A DNA stretch of 64,000 bases, from NCBI GenBank assembly GCA_009617715.1, contig VTFK01000152.1, positions 2,728,001 through 2,792,000 of the forward strand, given 5' to 3'. This stretch comes from Plectrocnemia conspersa (Eukaryota > Arthropoda > Insecta > Trichoptera > Polycentropodidae). Positions 45,864-57,869 of the stretch are shown piece after piece. The notes beneath the pieces are model-generated. The model was not told the origin of the DNA. It did not search any database and was given only the letters and a program-made list of their open reading frames with translations. Positions within the stretch are counted from its first letter, which is position 1. Every line of letters begins with the position of its first letter. The position numbers were made by a program, and so were the translations under genes.

Positions 45864-46840
45864 TTATGCCTGCACTATACTCTCTGGAAGTTGGCCAAGG
45901 TTGGCCAAGAACGGAGAATGTAGTGGGTTACTTCGGTCGAGTTCGGTTCTGCCCGCTCTAAAATCTCTCGGAAGTTGTCCGAGGTTACCGAGAACGAGAG
46001 GTAAAGTGGGGGTAATTCAATCGACTTGGCTAGCTTCGAGCGCTTCCATACATTGTCGGCAAACGGACCGAAGTCAAAGAAACTCGGTTCAATTCCAGTA
46101 TGCGCGTAGGCGTCCTATGATCAACACGCATGTCAAGCGCTGCATCGTAGTCACGTGGTCAAGTTATAATACTACATGCTTATCGGGGACTTCAACAGAC
46201 TCTTACTGATGTCTTTCAATATTTTAAGGCACCAAAAGGGATTAATTATATTTTTAATAGTATATTCTTCTAACAGATATCATTATTATATTTTTTTCAT
46301 ATAAAATTAAATAATGAAAAAATAATTAGTGATACTTGATTTTGTTAAAAAAATCGTTTCGAATATCCTTATGTATTTTCCTAGATCGTTTTATATAAAT
46401 GTCACACCATAACGAATTCTTATTTAGAATCGATGGCGACAAATTCTAGGATAGTCACAGATGTGGTGTTCGTATTCTGAAGTATAATTTTTATGCCTTA
46501 TGGCATTTTGCAAAAGTCGACAAAGATTTTGCGTAAATTAAATATGTACGACCGAAAAGTTTTCACTGATATTGTATTGGTGACTGCCCACACAAACTTT
46601 TACAATTATCAGTAGCGTAATTTCAATAATATGACAATTTAAAAATTGCGATTATTTGGCACATTTTTCGATCGCGCGCAAATATGCCAGCTGTACATGA
46701 CAGCAGCCGCCATGCGGACGTCATTCACGCCCGCCGTCCGGACGGCATATGAAATTTGTGGCTGTGTGGCCGTTACTCGGAAGTCGACTTCAGTTAAACT
46801 TCGGTTCGGACAACTTCCAGAGAGTGTAGTGCAAGCATTA
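45864..46840 (-). mobile_element. family A element, copy A4
   Basis: The element is 45,867-46,837 (971 bp), reverse to A1/A2, between TTA duplications (45,864-45,866 and 46,838-46,840). Termini TGCCTGCACTATACTCTCTG and, inverted, TGCTTGCACTACACTCTCTG. The empty site would read TTCTTAAGAA, a palindrome. Internal frames such as 45,901-46,209 are not conserved in the other copies. Confidence 0.85.
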
Positions 46841-47288
46841 AGAAATATACCTAAAAATTAGAATATGAGAATAGCTTAAAATAAATTAGAGGAAATTGTA
46901 CATAAATTAATTAATAATTCTAAAAAACTGATTACAGTTTTTATTACCAGACAAAAAATTCGAACCCTTTCACTAACAATACACCGTTTTGTCACTGTTA
47001 AAACTCTAAATTAACAAATATTATTATTAATAATAATGGTTACTACGGTTGGTCACTCCCAAGGATAACCGTCTTTAAAGTCAAAGTCGAATAATCCAAA
47101 GCTCTCAAATTGTTTGGACACCAAGGACGTGACAAATGGAATAGTTTTCATCACCTTCAATAAAAGTATAATTTATTTCTGTATCATACATATATGATAT
47201 CAATAAAAGTAGTGAAAAATATCTACTTTAGAGATAACCATCTAATTCCAAATTGATAAAATGTTGATGAAATACGAATTGCTCATCT
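46841..47288. other. AT-rich stretch
   Basis: Nothing is recognised. Confidence 0.4.
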
Positions 47289-47660
47289 GAAATGTTTTCC
47301 TAACAACTTTGATTGAATGGAGCAAAGGGTGGTTAAGGTAAGGGGCGGTTTCAGGGGAAAAACTACCAGAATTGGCACGTGATTTATAAAAACACATCCC
47401 TTGCAAGTCACCGTGGAGCCTCCCTCGTGACCCTACGCCGCAATATCCGTTATTAAGTTGAGTCGACAAGGATCCTTGCTCGTGACAGGCGTGCCCCGAC
47501 CGGTCATTTATCAAAATACCGGCCTAGACAGGACCGTGAAAACTCTTCTATTGATCCTGATATCTTGCGATGAAAAACTTAGTCCTTTAAGGCGGATAAT
47601 CGAGCTGAATCATTCGTCCGCATGTTGAAATATTCCGTAAGATAAGCGAATTAAACACAC
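47289..47660. promoter_or_regulatory. candidate regulatory island 13
   Basis: GC-balanced patch with a minus-strand open frame (47,514-47,242) that lacks splice borders and family signature. Regulatory function is inferred from composition. Confidence 0.3.
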
Positions 47661-47999
47661 ACAGTATTGTGTCGAGTCACGGTGTAATATCGTTTATTGG
47701 ATAATAAAGTACAACAATAACGCTTATGTGTGTTTCCATTGTTAGTTAGGTGAGAATGAATGTGTGAGTAAATAATTTGTCAAATAATATTACTCTGTAA
47801 TGCAACGAAACGGATCCATTATCTGGCGTCATATACTCCTTATTGTTGCAGATAAATAAATAAAAAATATTTAATACGGATTAAGGGTTGTAACTGTATT
47901 TGTATCAACTCAATGAAGCACTTTTTAAAGTTACATAAATTATATCTTAAAATAGTCACCAAGTTCATATTTTGACAAATTAACTGCTCATTTAATCTG
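47661..47999. other. AT-rich stretch
   Basis: Nothing is recognised. Confidence 0.4.
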
Positions 48000-48262
48000 A
48001 CTATGCCACCAAGTTGGAAGCTTCACAGGACGTGTGTCTGAATAAATGTCGCAGATTTTCATGCAAGGCAAATTTTTATTCAATTTTTTTGGCAAAACGT
48101 ATGCGAACATTAATCACAGGCGGGTGTCGCGACGCCCGTGACATTTCGGTCGACGCAAACTTCGACGATAACCGAACTTGTCCAATATTTCACAAAACAC
48201 GCGTCGCAAAACCGATAATGACGCACCCGACAGACAAAACACTGAACATGATTGACGATTAA
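48000..48262. promoter_or_regulatory. candidate regulatory island 14
   Basis: CG dinucleotides are dense (GGGTGTCGCGACGCCCGTGA, with the palindrome GGGTGTCGCGACGCCC at 48,122-48,137). It ends with GATTGACGATTAACGATTAG, a cluster of ATTA cores. The plus frame 48,014-48,262 has no family match. Confidence 0.35.
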
Positions 48263-49180
48263 CGATTAGTTTATTTCTATAAACGTAGATCAAATGTATG
48301 ACGCGTAATAGTTCAATTCTATGTCAATATCATCATCACAAAGTATGAATGCAAAATAGCAAAGTTTGAGGATGTTTTTACAGTTGTAACCATATTGCGT
48401 AGCACTAATATTATTTTAAGCAACCTTTTAGCGTATAAAATTATTGAACCGTTAGCTATTTAATCGACCCTTCGTCTGCTAGATTGAACCTAAGTTTCTG
48501 TTTATTTTTGACGTTTCAAAACAACCCCAGTTCGTCGTCTAGAGAGGACACGTTATTGACTTAAAATTGATTTCTTGCATACAGCGCTCAAAGATGCGCT
48601 TAGGGGTTGAGTTTAATATTTGTTTTGAAGCAAAGTAATTCACTTTTCTTCGCCCACCACTTCAAACAAGACAGCTCCGCGGCGAATTTACGGTAAAAAT
48701 CGTTTAATTCAACGTCAAATTTGTCTGCTTTTCCAACTTTTTGATTATTTGTGTACCAAAAAATTATTAAAAATTTACTACACTTATAAACTGGATTGAC
48801 AAATTATATTTTAAAAATTCCGTCTGGCATAGGCCACAAAGTTTTGTATATAAAAATATATAAAAAAGGTTTTTTGGTTAGATTTTTATATATATTATAA
48901 AACATCTGTACTCTACTTTTTCTCTAGAATTTTTTTAATTCTTTATATAAAATTTTGTGGTATAATGATTATTGCGAAAACAATAAAAGTGAACTGCTTA
49001 CCACAAAATTTCGAACATGATGATTGTGGACACAAAAGTTGCAGACTTTTGCTCTATTTTTAGTGATATTATATTTAAAATTTAATAACACTACAATAAA
49101 CACTATAAAAACAATTAATTTTAAATTTAAGAAAATATTATAAGGCATTTGCAATACGATAATGCACAAGAATGCACAAG
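48263..49180. other. mixed to AT-rich stretch
   Basis: No gene is recognised. The part 48,440-48,760 is less AT-rich (GTTCGTCGTCTAGAGAGG) without a frame. Confidence 0.35.
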
Positions 49181-50235
49181 TACAGGCGGCCCTCGACTTT
49201 CGCACATAATTGGTTCCTGAAAATGTGTGCGAATGTTGAATGTTCGAAAGTAGAGGGAAGTATAAAAAAATTGAAATTGTGTGTATTTTAAAATATTTAA
49301 TTATCAAGTAAATATAAGATGTTTAAGTGGCGTTTGCGGGTGTTTCCTTTGAAAAGTTATCAAGAGTTAACTGTTTTCCACTATTCTTTTTCTTGTCTTC
49401 ATATAGTATTTTATAACATGCTATGTCTTTATTGATCGCCCTACGCACTTAAGATATGCGTTCTCCATTGGGATCACAATCTTCCATAATATTTAAAAAT
49501 TTGTCAAGATGCGTGAAGGCTTCATTCATATTTTTCATTGTTAAAGAGTTTTCCAAAATAAACCTGTCTCATTTATATTAAATATTTGGCTAGAGGAATA
49601 TTCTCCGTCTTTAATAATTTTGGATAGTTAGGAAATAAATTAAATCAGTAAATTTAATAATATGAAAAGAATACCACATTTTAAAATTATAAAATCAACC
49701 GTTACTTGCTTGAAAAGCTGTGTTAAAATCTTTTTTTAATCTATCCTTCCAATCTTTGTGCAAACTAAGAGCCTTTGCTTGAATAATTGAAATACTCGGA
49801 GGGACATCTTTTTGATGTTGGTCATCGATCCATAATGACAAAGATTTTTCCATTTCATCCATGTTTTTTTTACCGTGTTTTTTAGAAACATATCTTTAAA
49901 GATTGTGGAAATATATCTTTAATTTCCACAATTTTGAACGTATTCCTTAATTATATTTTTATTTTGCAAAATTGAACATATCGTAGACTTGTTTATCATT
50001 CGAACGTCCGATTGAAGCTAAAGATTCACCGCAATCAGAACTTCTAATAATTTTCTTCTTTATCTCGAATCGTGTGAAGTTTATGAGTCCTTGATTTATT
50101 TTTGTTCGTATCAACACTGAAGTTTTTCCGTTTCTCACTCATGTTTATTTTTTTTTTTTTTAATAATTTTAATTTAAAAAAAAAATGTTTAATGTGCGAA
50201 ATAGCGAATTGTGCGAAAGTTGAGGGCCACCTGTA
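49181..50235 (-). mobile_element. pogo/Tigger-type element, internally deleted, ends intact
   Basis: The element is 49,183-50,233 (1,051 bp) with ~24-bp inverted repeats (CAGGCGGCCCTCGACTTTCG at the left, CAGGTGGCCCTCAACTTTCG from the right) and TA on both sides. On the minus strand a frame starts MSEKRKNFS, then comes a decayed first HTH (GESLASIGRS). The CENP-B-type HTH follows (EKSLSLWIDD, IIQAKALSLHKD), then IFNINETGLFWK, where the first catalytic Asp (IFN.DETGLFW) reads Asn. The core of the DDE domain is missing, and it resumes at the C-terminus (NEAF.HL, EDCDPNGERIS, INKDIACYKILYEDKKK, LDNF). Frameshifts remain. Confidence 0.85.
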
Positions 50236-51365
50236 CATACATATATTTAATTTGTCAGAAACAGAGGTACATAATTCTTTGCGACATGCTTTTACGTGCT
50301 AGTATTAATCTAATAAAAAACAATAAATTTAGTAATAATTTAAGTACATTTCATTGAATCTAGGTACATTTTTATACAAATTCACACCTCTGTACAATAT
50401 TCCCCTGGCCGTACTTGTTTTCTTATACCAAACTAACCTTAAATTATCTCTATTTCTAATATTTAATCAATATACTTCTTTATTTCTATTAAATACTTAT
50501 ATATAAACACTTGAACATCTATCTTCAATATTTCTTGAATATTCAATCATTCCAAAATATATCAATATTATAGAAACAAAAAATATACAAAGAATTCATT
50601 ATTTGATATATGCAAGTATGAATTTTCAGTATTCTCAAACACAACTTAAACACCACAAAAACCCTTTCTTTACAGATTGAACTACGCAATATAAAACAAT
50701 TTACGTTGTATAAATGTTTATTGACCTTGGTTCTGATTAAAAATAAAAATAAATGTCCCGAATTTTTGCTATTCGCAATTTTCGTCATCCGGAATTTTTC
50801 CGGAAGTTTTCGTGTTAGCAATTTTATTTCCGATAATCTCATAATCTATTAAAAAAATGCAATTTCTATTCATAAACGTTTTATATATCTTTAGTATTTT
50901 TAACAAAGTTTAATTTGTTAGAACAACCACTATTTTTTTTAAATAAAGTGAATCATGTTGACCAGCAAAGCCCAGATGCTTATAACAAATGTTAAAAACA
51001 AGTTTTATGTCGATATTATATAAAACCCACAGCAGCTATGATGTCATATTTGACAAAAACATTGTTTTTATTTTAAATGCTTTTTACCTTTTTATTTTTT
51101 ACAGATTTTTTTAAAATTATGTTTAATAAAAACTCCTAACATTTAAAAATAATATGGCAAATCAGACTGGCTAACACTCTTATCCTAAATATTTACAAAT
51201 TATATTTTTAGAATAAATTGCATGTCAATATCAGTAAAACTACGTAAAAAACTCACTTTTTATTTTTATTTTTGAATGATTTTTACCCATTTTTGAGATT
51301 TTTAATTTTTTTAGATAGCGAACGTTTTGAAGCAAGGTTAAACTAATAAAAATTTTAATTTTTAC
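50236..51365. other. AT-rich stretch
   Basis: No gene recognised. The minus frame 50,842-50,543 is low in family signal. Confidence 0.4.
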
Positions 51366-51370
51366 AAGGT

Positions 51371-52150
51371 ATGCTAAAAATATATATATATACTAAGGGT
51401 GTTTTGGTACTAATAGTCGGTGATACTGCATTGAATCTTATTTTAAAGTTGCATTATGCATCTCTTTCCAATAAGTATATTTCTAAAAAAAACGTTAGGG
51501 ATTGTTTGATTTTAAATCATTTTTATATAGATTTTAAAAGCGCTATCAATATTTGCCACTTGAACAAAATATTCATTACGCCGACGCACGTGATGATCGG
51601 AAATTCGGACAAATTACTTAGCAGCTTAAAGAAGTTTTTTAAGTATACTCTTCGACACGTCTCGATGTAATCATATCCCAGCATACCTTGCAAGAATTTT
51701 GTGAGAAATAAAAATATTTAAATTCCTTTACTTTAAACCTTATCTAATAAAGGTGGGCTTGTTACATTTTTTGCTCGGTATTGTGTACTAGGTGATACAC
51801 ATGGCACACAGTATCCTCGAGCTGTTAAATTGCTGCGCGTATTTCTAGACAAATCCCAACATCTGTGAGGCTTTATTGCATGTGTTTTCTATAAGCTGGT
51901 GGAATCTAGGATTCTTTAAATATGACACCCAAATCCGTTATCACTTCTATACAATAAAGCACATTCTTATTAATTTTATAATTGAATTAAAGTGGTGTTT
52001 TTTCTCTAGAAAGGGTCATAGAAGGAGTTTTTTTAATGCTAAATATTAATTTTGTAAAGAATTATAACGCAGATAGATTAAATTATGGATTGTTACAATC
52101 CTCAATGCAAATTATTTTAAGGAATTGGCGATACAATATTTTTGATTTTT
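51371..52150 (+). repeat. repeat G, copy 1, with an adjoining 99-codon open frame
   Basis: The part 51,765-52,145 is homologous to 60,880-61,270. Shared blocks are ATACA.ATGGC.CACAG, GCGTAT, GAGGCTTTATTGCAT.TGTTTTC, and GATTGTTACAATCCTCAATG against its counterpart. The plus-strand translation (ARYCVLGDTHGTQYPRAVKL) parallels the open frame of copy 2, with a stop after QHL. The open frame just before it (51,371-51,670, ending PTHVMIGNSDKLLSSL..TLRHVSM) may belong to the same element but has no counterpart recognised at 60 kb. The family is unknown. Confidence 0.5.
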
Positions 52151-52429
52151 TTACTTACTTTTAAATAATAATACAGACTAGCTATTAAAATAGTTTGCCT
52201 CAAAAGAGCAACGATTTTATCGACAAGAAATTAGAAAACTACCGGAACGATAAAATGAAATCGAGGAGATTACATAATAGAGTCGATTATTATTTATATA
52301 ATTTCTATAAATAATTGTTATATCAATAAAATTGTGAAGTCGGAATAACCGCACGAATTTATTGGATAACCTAATTCTATTTCGTGTAAGCTATATTTAG
52401 CAATTTATTTAAACGCACAATAGCGTTTT

Positions 52430-52900
52430 TAGTTGGTATATTTGCAGCAGTGACGTTGCGGTCACAAATTTGGAGATCGTGTAGGCTGAGATAAAAAGGA
52501 AAAAACATTTATATGATACTTTATGTACGGGTTGGTTTTATGCTGTAATTATCCATCCGTCACCGACACGTGCTTTTCATTGTTGGACCACGCAATTTCA
52601 ACCACGTGCCAGCCTCGTCATTCCCGATATCAAAACGTTTTTACACCGCCGATAAAATTACATTTGCATTATAAAACGCACACAGGCGTGTTTCGATCGA
52701 TTTTTCACCAGGTTCGGGGCGTTTTTGCCATGGGCGCTGCTTTTGTGGTCGAAACGGTTACGCCGTTATTACTGTTTAATAAATTATGTCCGCAAAATGC
52801 ATTCGGCGTGTACTTTGTCGCCCTGACGCATTTGATTAACGACTGGTTGCGGTCCTGAAAGGCCTTCTGCAGCAGCCATTATCGGTGTTGCTAGTATTGC
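52430..52900. promoter_or_regulatory. candidate regulatory island 15
   Basis: GC-balanced with a 111-codon plus frame (52,523-52,858) that lacks splice sites and family match. Motifs include GTCACCGACACGTGC, TTGCATTATAAAACG and GTTTAATAAATTATG. Likely an enhancer-type island; an unrecognised exon cannot be excluded. Confidence 0.3.
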
Positions 52901-53377
52901 ACTATTCACAGTTAATGGTCAGAGGTGTTTGGTCTTAACGACTGCCTGTTAAGCACATAGTGTAAAGGAAATCATTATATGAAATATTAAACTTATAATC
53001 TTGTCGTTCTAAGGCATAAATTCCCAAACTTATTTGGCTCACCATCTCTTTTAAAAAAAAGTCGGAAGGACATCTAGAATTTCACAACAGCCACCCTGAC
53101 TTTCAAAAGTCATAAATGTTCACAAATTGCTATTAATCACCACTAAAACTACTTAGTACATAAACCTTTAAAGTCGTTAAAAAATATTACAATAGTCTAT
53201 CATCGGATAATCATAGTTTTAACTATCATACGTATTAAATGATCGTCTAAATAAAGGCCCAATATATTTTACTAGAGAGGTATTTACTGTTTACAAAATC
53301 AGAAATATTTTTAACAAACTGTATTATATTTAAAACTCATCAGTGATCGATAAATTTTATTTTTTATTATTAAATGT
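52901..53377. other. AT-rich stretch
   Basis: Nothing is recognised. Confidence 0.4.
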
Positions 53378-53381
53378 ATTT

Positions 53382-53959
53382 ATGACATTTTATAACCATT
53401 TTAAGGGGGCTTAGCCCTAGGGGTGGTTGACCTCGCGGCCAATGAGACTCTTCGGTGAATCCTATTAGATTGTTTATTAAGTTATAATTACAATTTTGAC
53501 TATGGACGATTACGGCGTGACGTTTCTCGCGATGAAGGTGTGCAGGTGATGATGTCTCAGGGTTCTGTGGCTGCGTGCGGCGAGTGTCAGGTGTGATCTT
53601 CAAGTCTGTCTGTGAGGGCGCGTGGCTGGTTTCTCCGGATGGCTGCTTGTAGATCTTGGCTCTCTGGTTGTCTGTATCGCTGGCTCTGCTGCCTGGTGAC
53701 GTCTCTTGTTTCGTGCCTCAGCCGTCTCGTATTTCGGACCGTCTGCCTTGGGCCATCTGCCCTCTCCTCGTCGGAGTCAGGGCTTATATCCTTTAGGGGG
53801 CATCGATCTTCTAGCCAATCGCTACAGTGACTTCTTAGAATTCGAGAAATCGGATGTTGTGTTTTCGAAAGCAAGTTTTTTGCTTGGCTCCAGACTTTTG
53901 AATTCTTCGGAAAGGATTTGCATTGTGGTGATTGATTGCGTCCGTACCATTTTGTCACA
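53382..53959 (-). mobile_element. possible solo LTR
   Basis: On the minus strand the ~578-bp segment starts TGTGACAAAATGG and ends near AAAATGTCA, short imperfect inverted ends. A TATA box (GGATATAAGCCC, 53,791-53,780) and, about 300 nt later, an AATAAA signal (53,478-53,473) sit in the order U3-R-U5 would need. It is GC-richer than its flanks. Open frames cross it on both strands (123 codons on the minus strand), which can occur by chance. No internal region, primer site or clear target duplication is seen. A GC-balanced exon or island is the alternative. Confidence 0.35.
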
Positions 53960-54850
53960 AAAAGGATTTTCTTAACGACCCGTGTTGTGTGTGATCAAAA
54001 TAAATCCCTCTTGTGCCATGATGTTTGTCTCATTGGTAATGAATCAACGTTTTTGGTAACGGTCATTAACAATGAAACAATCGCCTTTTTAAATGTGTCT
54101 ATATGTGTGGTCGCCACACCATTTTATTGAATTTATAAAATATCAATGGTCTGTATTAAGTATAAAATACTTAAATAAACTGTTTAATACTAATAATTGA
54201 TTGACAGGTTTATATTTTCGTTGTCTTAACTATTTAAAACATATTTTTTTAGTATAACTATAGAAAACACCAAAACGTGTTACATTAAAAATCGGCAGAA
54301 CACCCAGAATTGCACAATAGCCACACAGACTATTGAAAGCCAGCAACTATATCAATAGCCATTGAATACCATATCGTTGTGTTATAAGTCGTAGAATAAT
54401 TTTGCGCACAATGCGTTTCTGAAGAGATCTCCTTAAAACTTCCTGATTAAACCTTAGCAAATCTAACAGCTCATAAATGTAAGATTAGAAAAGCTCCAAG
54501 GCATTTTCTTGAAAGGTGCAACAATTTTTATGCTTGTTTAAGCATTATATACTTCCCCGTTTTTAGAAAATCCGACAACATATTTTTAATCCCAAAACTA
54601 GTAAAGCACCCTAGGCTAACTTAAAGTTACCGATCAATCAGTCTTTAGCCCAGCAAAATCTTCAAGCGATTTATCTTAAAAACGCTTTTACATTCAGTAA
54701 ATAAAGTTATTCCAAGTTTGCAATTGCTTTAGAGCAGATGATTCGACGGCACACCAGCTCACTGGAGTTGCCGAGTTTATATCTAAAAAAAAATATATCC
54801 ATAAAGATACGGACATGGCTTTTTAATATAAAAAAAGTCTAACATTTCTT
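53960..54850. other. mixed to AT-rich stretch
   Basis: No gene or known repeat is recognised. Confidence 0.4.
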
Positions 54851-55130
54851 TCTAACATTTTCTGCGAATTTCGGTCAAAGTAAACTGAGCCAATAAACAT
54901 TTCATAAACAAATGTTTTTCGAATGCGTATAAGCATTTTTTTGTTTTTCACAAAAATTTGCGACGCAAACCTGTTTTTGAGATAAGCGTGAAACGATAAT
55001 AAACGGTGGGCTTTTCTAACATTTTTTTTTCGTTTAACGAACGAATTCTGTAAATTTCGATCATGGTAGATACCGCCGAAAAACATCTATTTACAAATGA
55101 TTTTTGAAGGCGTAACACCATTTTTTCTTG
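54851..55130 (-). repeat. tandem duplication, ~164-bp unit, two copies
   Basis: TCTAACATTTT begins both copies (54,851 and 55,015). GAATTTCGGTCA against AAATTTCGATCA and CATTTCATAAACAAATGTTTT against CATCTATTTACAAATGATTTT follow at matching distances. On the minus strand the copies encode related strings (FGGIYHDRNLQNSF and IGSVYFDRNSQKML) within one open frame (55,086-54,823). This may be chance or a decayed repeat protein. Confidence 0.6.
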
Positions 55131-55535
55131 CTTGACTAGCTTTTACTAGGGGGGTGATTTTTGGAGTTGTGATTAGACCTAAATGCAAATAGCTCTTTAT
55201 TGGCTTATTCTCTTAATTGTCTAAGCTTCCTTGAAGGACTATTTTAAAAGATGTGACAATCGGTCACATCACTAGTGGCAACCAACGACGACCGCGGTAC
55301 CTACTCTCGGACACGAATCAATCTCGGAAATGATATATTTTGTACAATAATTTATCTTCCTCAAAAAATTAAACGCAGGCATATTTATATTTGTAGCTCT
55401 GTAAGTATTAATAATTGCTAATCTTCATAGCTAAAATTTTTTTTATCGTCATATATTTATTGACGTATTCAAAACTTATAAGAAGATTGTTTTATTTGTT
55501 TAGTAATCTACGTTGGTGTGAACACAGCCATATAA
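55131..55535. other. mixed stretch
   Basis: A GC-balanced patch at 55,265-55,330 (GACGACCGCGGTACC) shows no frame. Nothing else is recognised. Confidence 0.35.
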
Positions 55536-56070
55536 CGTAGTAAGGGTTAACTTTATGCGGGACTCGGAACTCATATAATCTTCGAGTAATTGCAAATATT
55601 CCGCATATGAAACGTGAAACGCAAATCCGACCTTTCGAGAGGTTTAAGAACGAAGTTTAATGCTTAATGCCGTGCCGCAGTAAAACTTGAGCGTTATATG
55701 GAATTTTACTGTTGCGTAATAATAACTCTTAAAAGCAGTTTCAGTTGATCGTGTTAAATTCGCTTTTCACGTGCTTCCCACGTGAAAAATTCATCGGGTA
55801 CACGGCCAATAAGGTCCCGCATAAAACTAGCATGAGCACCTTTCACACGGCCGCGAAAGCTTTAAATAAATGAACGAATAAGGGTTTGACCATAAAAATC
55901 TCCTTTACGACGCTCGAATTCTTGGCCGAAAAGGGAAAATTCTGCATTTTCGCAGAGGCACGTCGGCTAGAACTGATTTGTTCATGAATATGCGATGGAC
56001 CGGTCAACCGATCCGCGGCGACGTTTTCACGTACGTTAGAATCTTTGCAGAATTTTCTTCCTATGACACG
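55536..56070. promoter_or_regulatory. candidate regulatory island 16
   Basis: GC-balanced without open frames. The inverted pair TTTTCACGTG and CACGTGAAAA at 55,766-55,788 gives two E-box-type CACGTG cores. ATGAATATGCGATGG and CGTTTTCACGTACG follow. Regulatory function is inferred. Confidence 0.35.
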
Positions 56071-56885
56071 TATCCCTTTGTGAGGCGATAGTGCGATAGA
56101 ATTGATACGGACACAAAAATATGTGATTTCGAATATAATGTTAAATAAGTTTAAGCAGAATTTTTCTTCTAGAGTACATAATTACTTGAGTACTTCATTA
56201 AAGTAATAAGCTAAAGTCACATACTTGATTACGGTGGACTTTATATGTTAAAAATATCAACGAAAGTTATCCATAAATATTATTATAATATGTGCTATAG
56301 AGCCTTGAAAATAAAACTAGTAAAAAAATCATTACTTTTAAGAGCTACCACTTATATTACATCATTGCTCCCCTTTTCCAACCATTTTCAATATTGGCAC
56401 CCCATGCACTGAATGGCGCGCACATTCTTTCGATGTACCCTGGATCGCTTTTTATGACTACCCGATACGGTGCATGTAAGAAATTCAAAAGTACTTAATA
56501 TTTAACCCCAGCCCCTGTTTATTGATATTCAATTTTTTTAGCTATACTCTTAAATACCATTCTGCATAATATATTTACATTAAAAAATTCCGACATCACA
56601 CTATTTAATAAACTGTCGCGTTTGTTATTTACTATCCAAAACAATACGTAGCACATTGTCTACAAGAAAAACCTAATCATAAAATGCTTTTGCGCAGTGT
56701 TTTACTATTTGTATGTTTATTCTGCACGTGAATTTTTTTACGTGAATTATTTATTTCATTTAAAAAATATTATTTTATGTTACACTCCTTTCGACTGGGA
56801 AATGTTGATTAAAAAATAGCCCTGTAAGTGAAAGACCTATTAAACTGGATGACGTAGAACAGGTGCTAATAATAATGAATGTGTA
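56071..56885. other. mixed to AT-rich stretch
   Basis: A balanced patch at 56,375-56,480 has no frame. Nothing else is recognised. Confidence 0.4.
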
Positions 56886-56889
56886 TTTT

Positions 56890-57310
56890 TTGGTAAAGTT
56901 ATATTTTCACTAGTTAAATCCAAATACTGTTTCATAGTAGATACATATTTCTACTAGCGAAAATATAATTTAACTGATAGGCGCTAATATTCTGCTTTAA
57001 TATGTCTATAAAACTCAATTTTACAGTTGCGAAACGTCCATTTGCTGTTCAAACCCAAACCTAACCTAATGAAAGTTCTAAAAATAATTATAGTTTTTGA
57101 ACTTTCATCAAGTCAAGTCCAAAATACAAACTAAGCCAACTCATCTCTGAGGGTAAAAATAAGCGAGGAAATAAGTACAGACAGACATCGTATCTCACAT
57201 ATTGCTTCATAGTTTTTTTTTATTTCAATATTACACTATGTTTTAAAAATATGATAGCTATCCTTACCAATATTACTATGGACTTCTAATATAAAAGGTC
57301 TGATCAAAGT
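56890..57310 (+). repeat. module X copy (with an extra inverted segment)
   Basis: It matches 36,620-36,944 and contains, after the AACCTAACC stretch, a short local inverted repeat (GAAAGTTCTAAAAATAATTA and TTTTTGAACTTTC) not present in the 36-kb copy. Confidence 0.75.
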
Positions 57311-57546
57311 ATTTTCAAACCGAATTATGGTCAATAGAAGAGCGCAAAAACAATTATCACTTCTCAGAAGACAAAAATTCACGTCAAAAGTAATAAAATC
57401 GGGTCGGCGCCGTCGCAGTGGGAACGCTCGGTAACGAGCGTTCGGCGGCACGATTTTATTGCTTTTGACGTGGATTTTTGACTTCTGAGAAGGGATAATT
57501 GTTTTTTGCGCTCTCCTATTGGTCAAAATTCGGTTTATATGTTCCT
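57311..57546. repeat. family B hairpin, copy B3
   Basis: Near-perfect arms with the centre at about 57,430 (GAACGCTCGGTAACGAGCGTT). It has the same arm blocks as B1 and B2. The minus-strand open frame through it mirrors that in B2. Confidence 0.9.
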
Positions 57547-57549
57547 CGT

Positions 57550-57866
57550 TTAATTTGTAATCTATTAGAGGCCTTGTTGGTGTTGCTTTAGTGTGATTAT
57601 CTTAACGTTATGGCAACACTAACGTATTTTTTAATAGTCAATTTTGCATTTTAATGCTCCATAGCTCAGTATAATAAAAAAAACATAGCTTATAGTAGTT
57701 GCATTGATCTTGAAAGTCTAATAAAAAGACTGTGCAAATTTCAAGACACTAGAGCTCACAGCACAAGAGTTTTTGTTGCTATATATTTTACAAGATTGCC
57801 GAAACCTAATGGAACAAAAACACAATATTGAGTTACTTTATCGGGTTTTTAATCTAAATCTCTTAA
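57550..57866 (+). repeat. module Y copy
   Basis: Nearly identical to 37,185-37,497, so the two X-B-Y units are probably recent relatives. Confidence 0.85.
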
Positions 57867-57869
57867 ATC

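Noticed and set aside
53612..53975. Plus-strand open frames over the LTR candidate
   Set aside because: They overlap a 123-codon minus frame and show no domain; explained by the local GC content.
57040..57066. CCTAA-type motif suggesting an interstitial (TTAGG)n telomere repeat
   Set aside because: Only two or three imperfect units, and they are a fixed part of module X in several copies, so they are not telomeric DNA.
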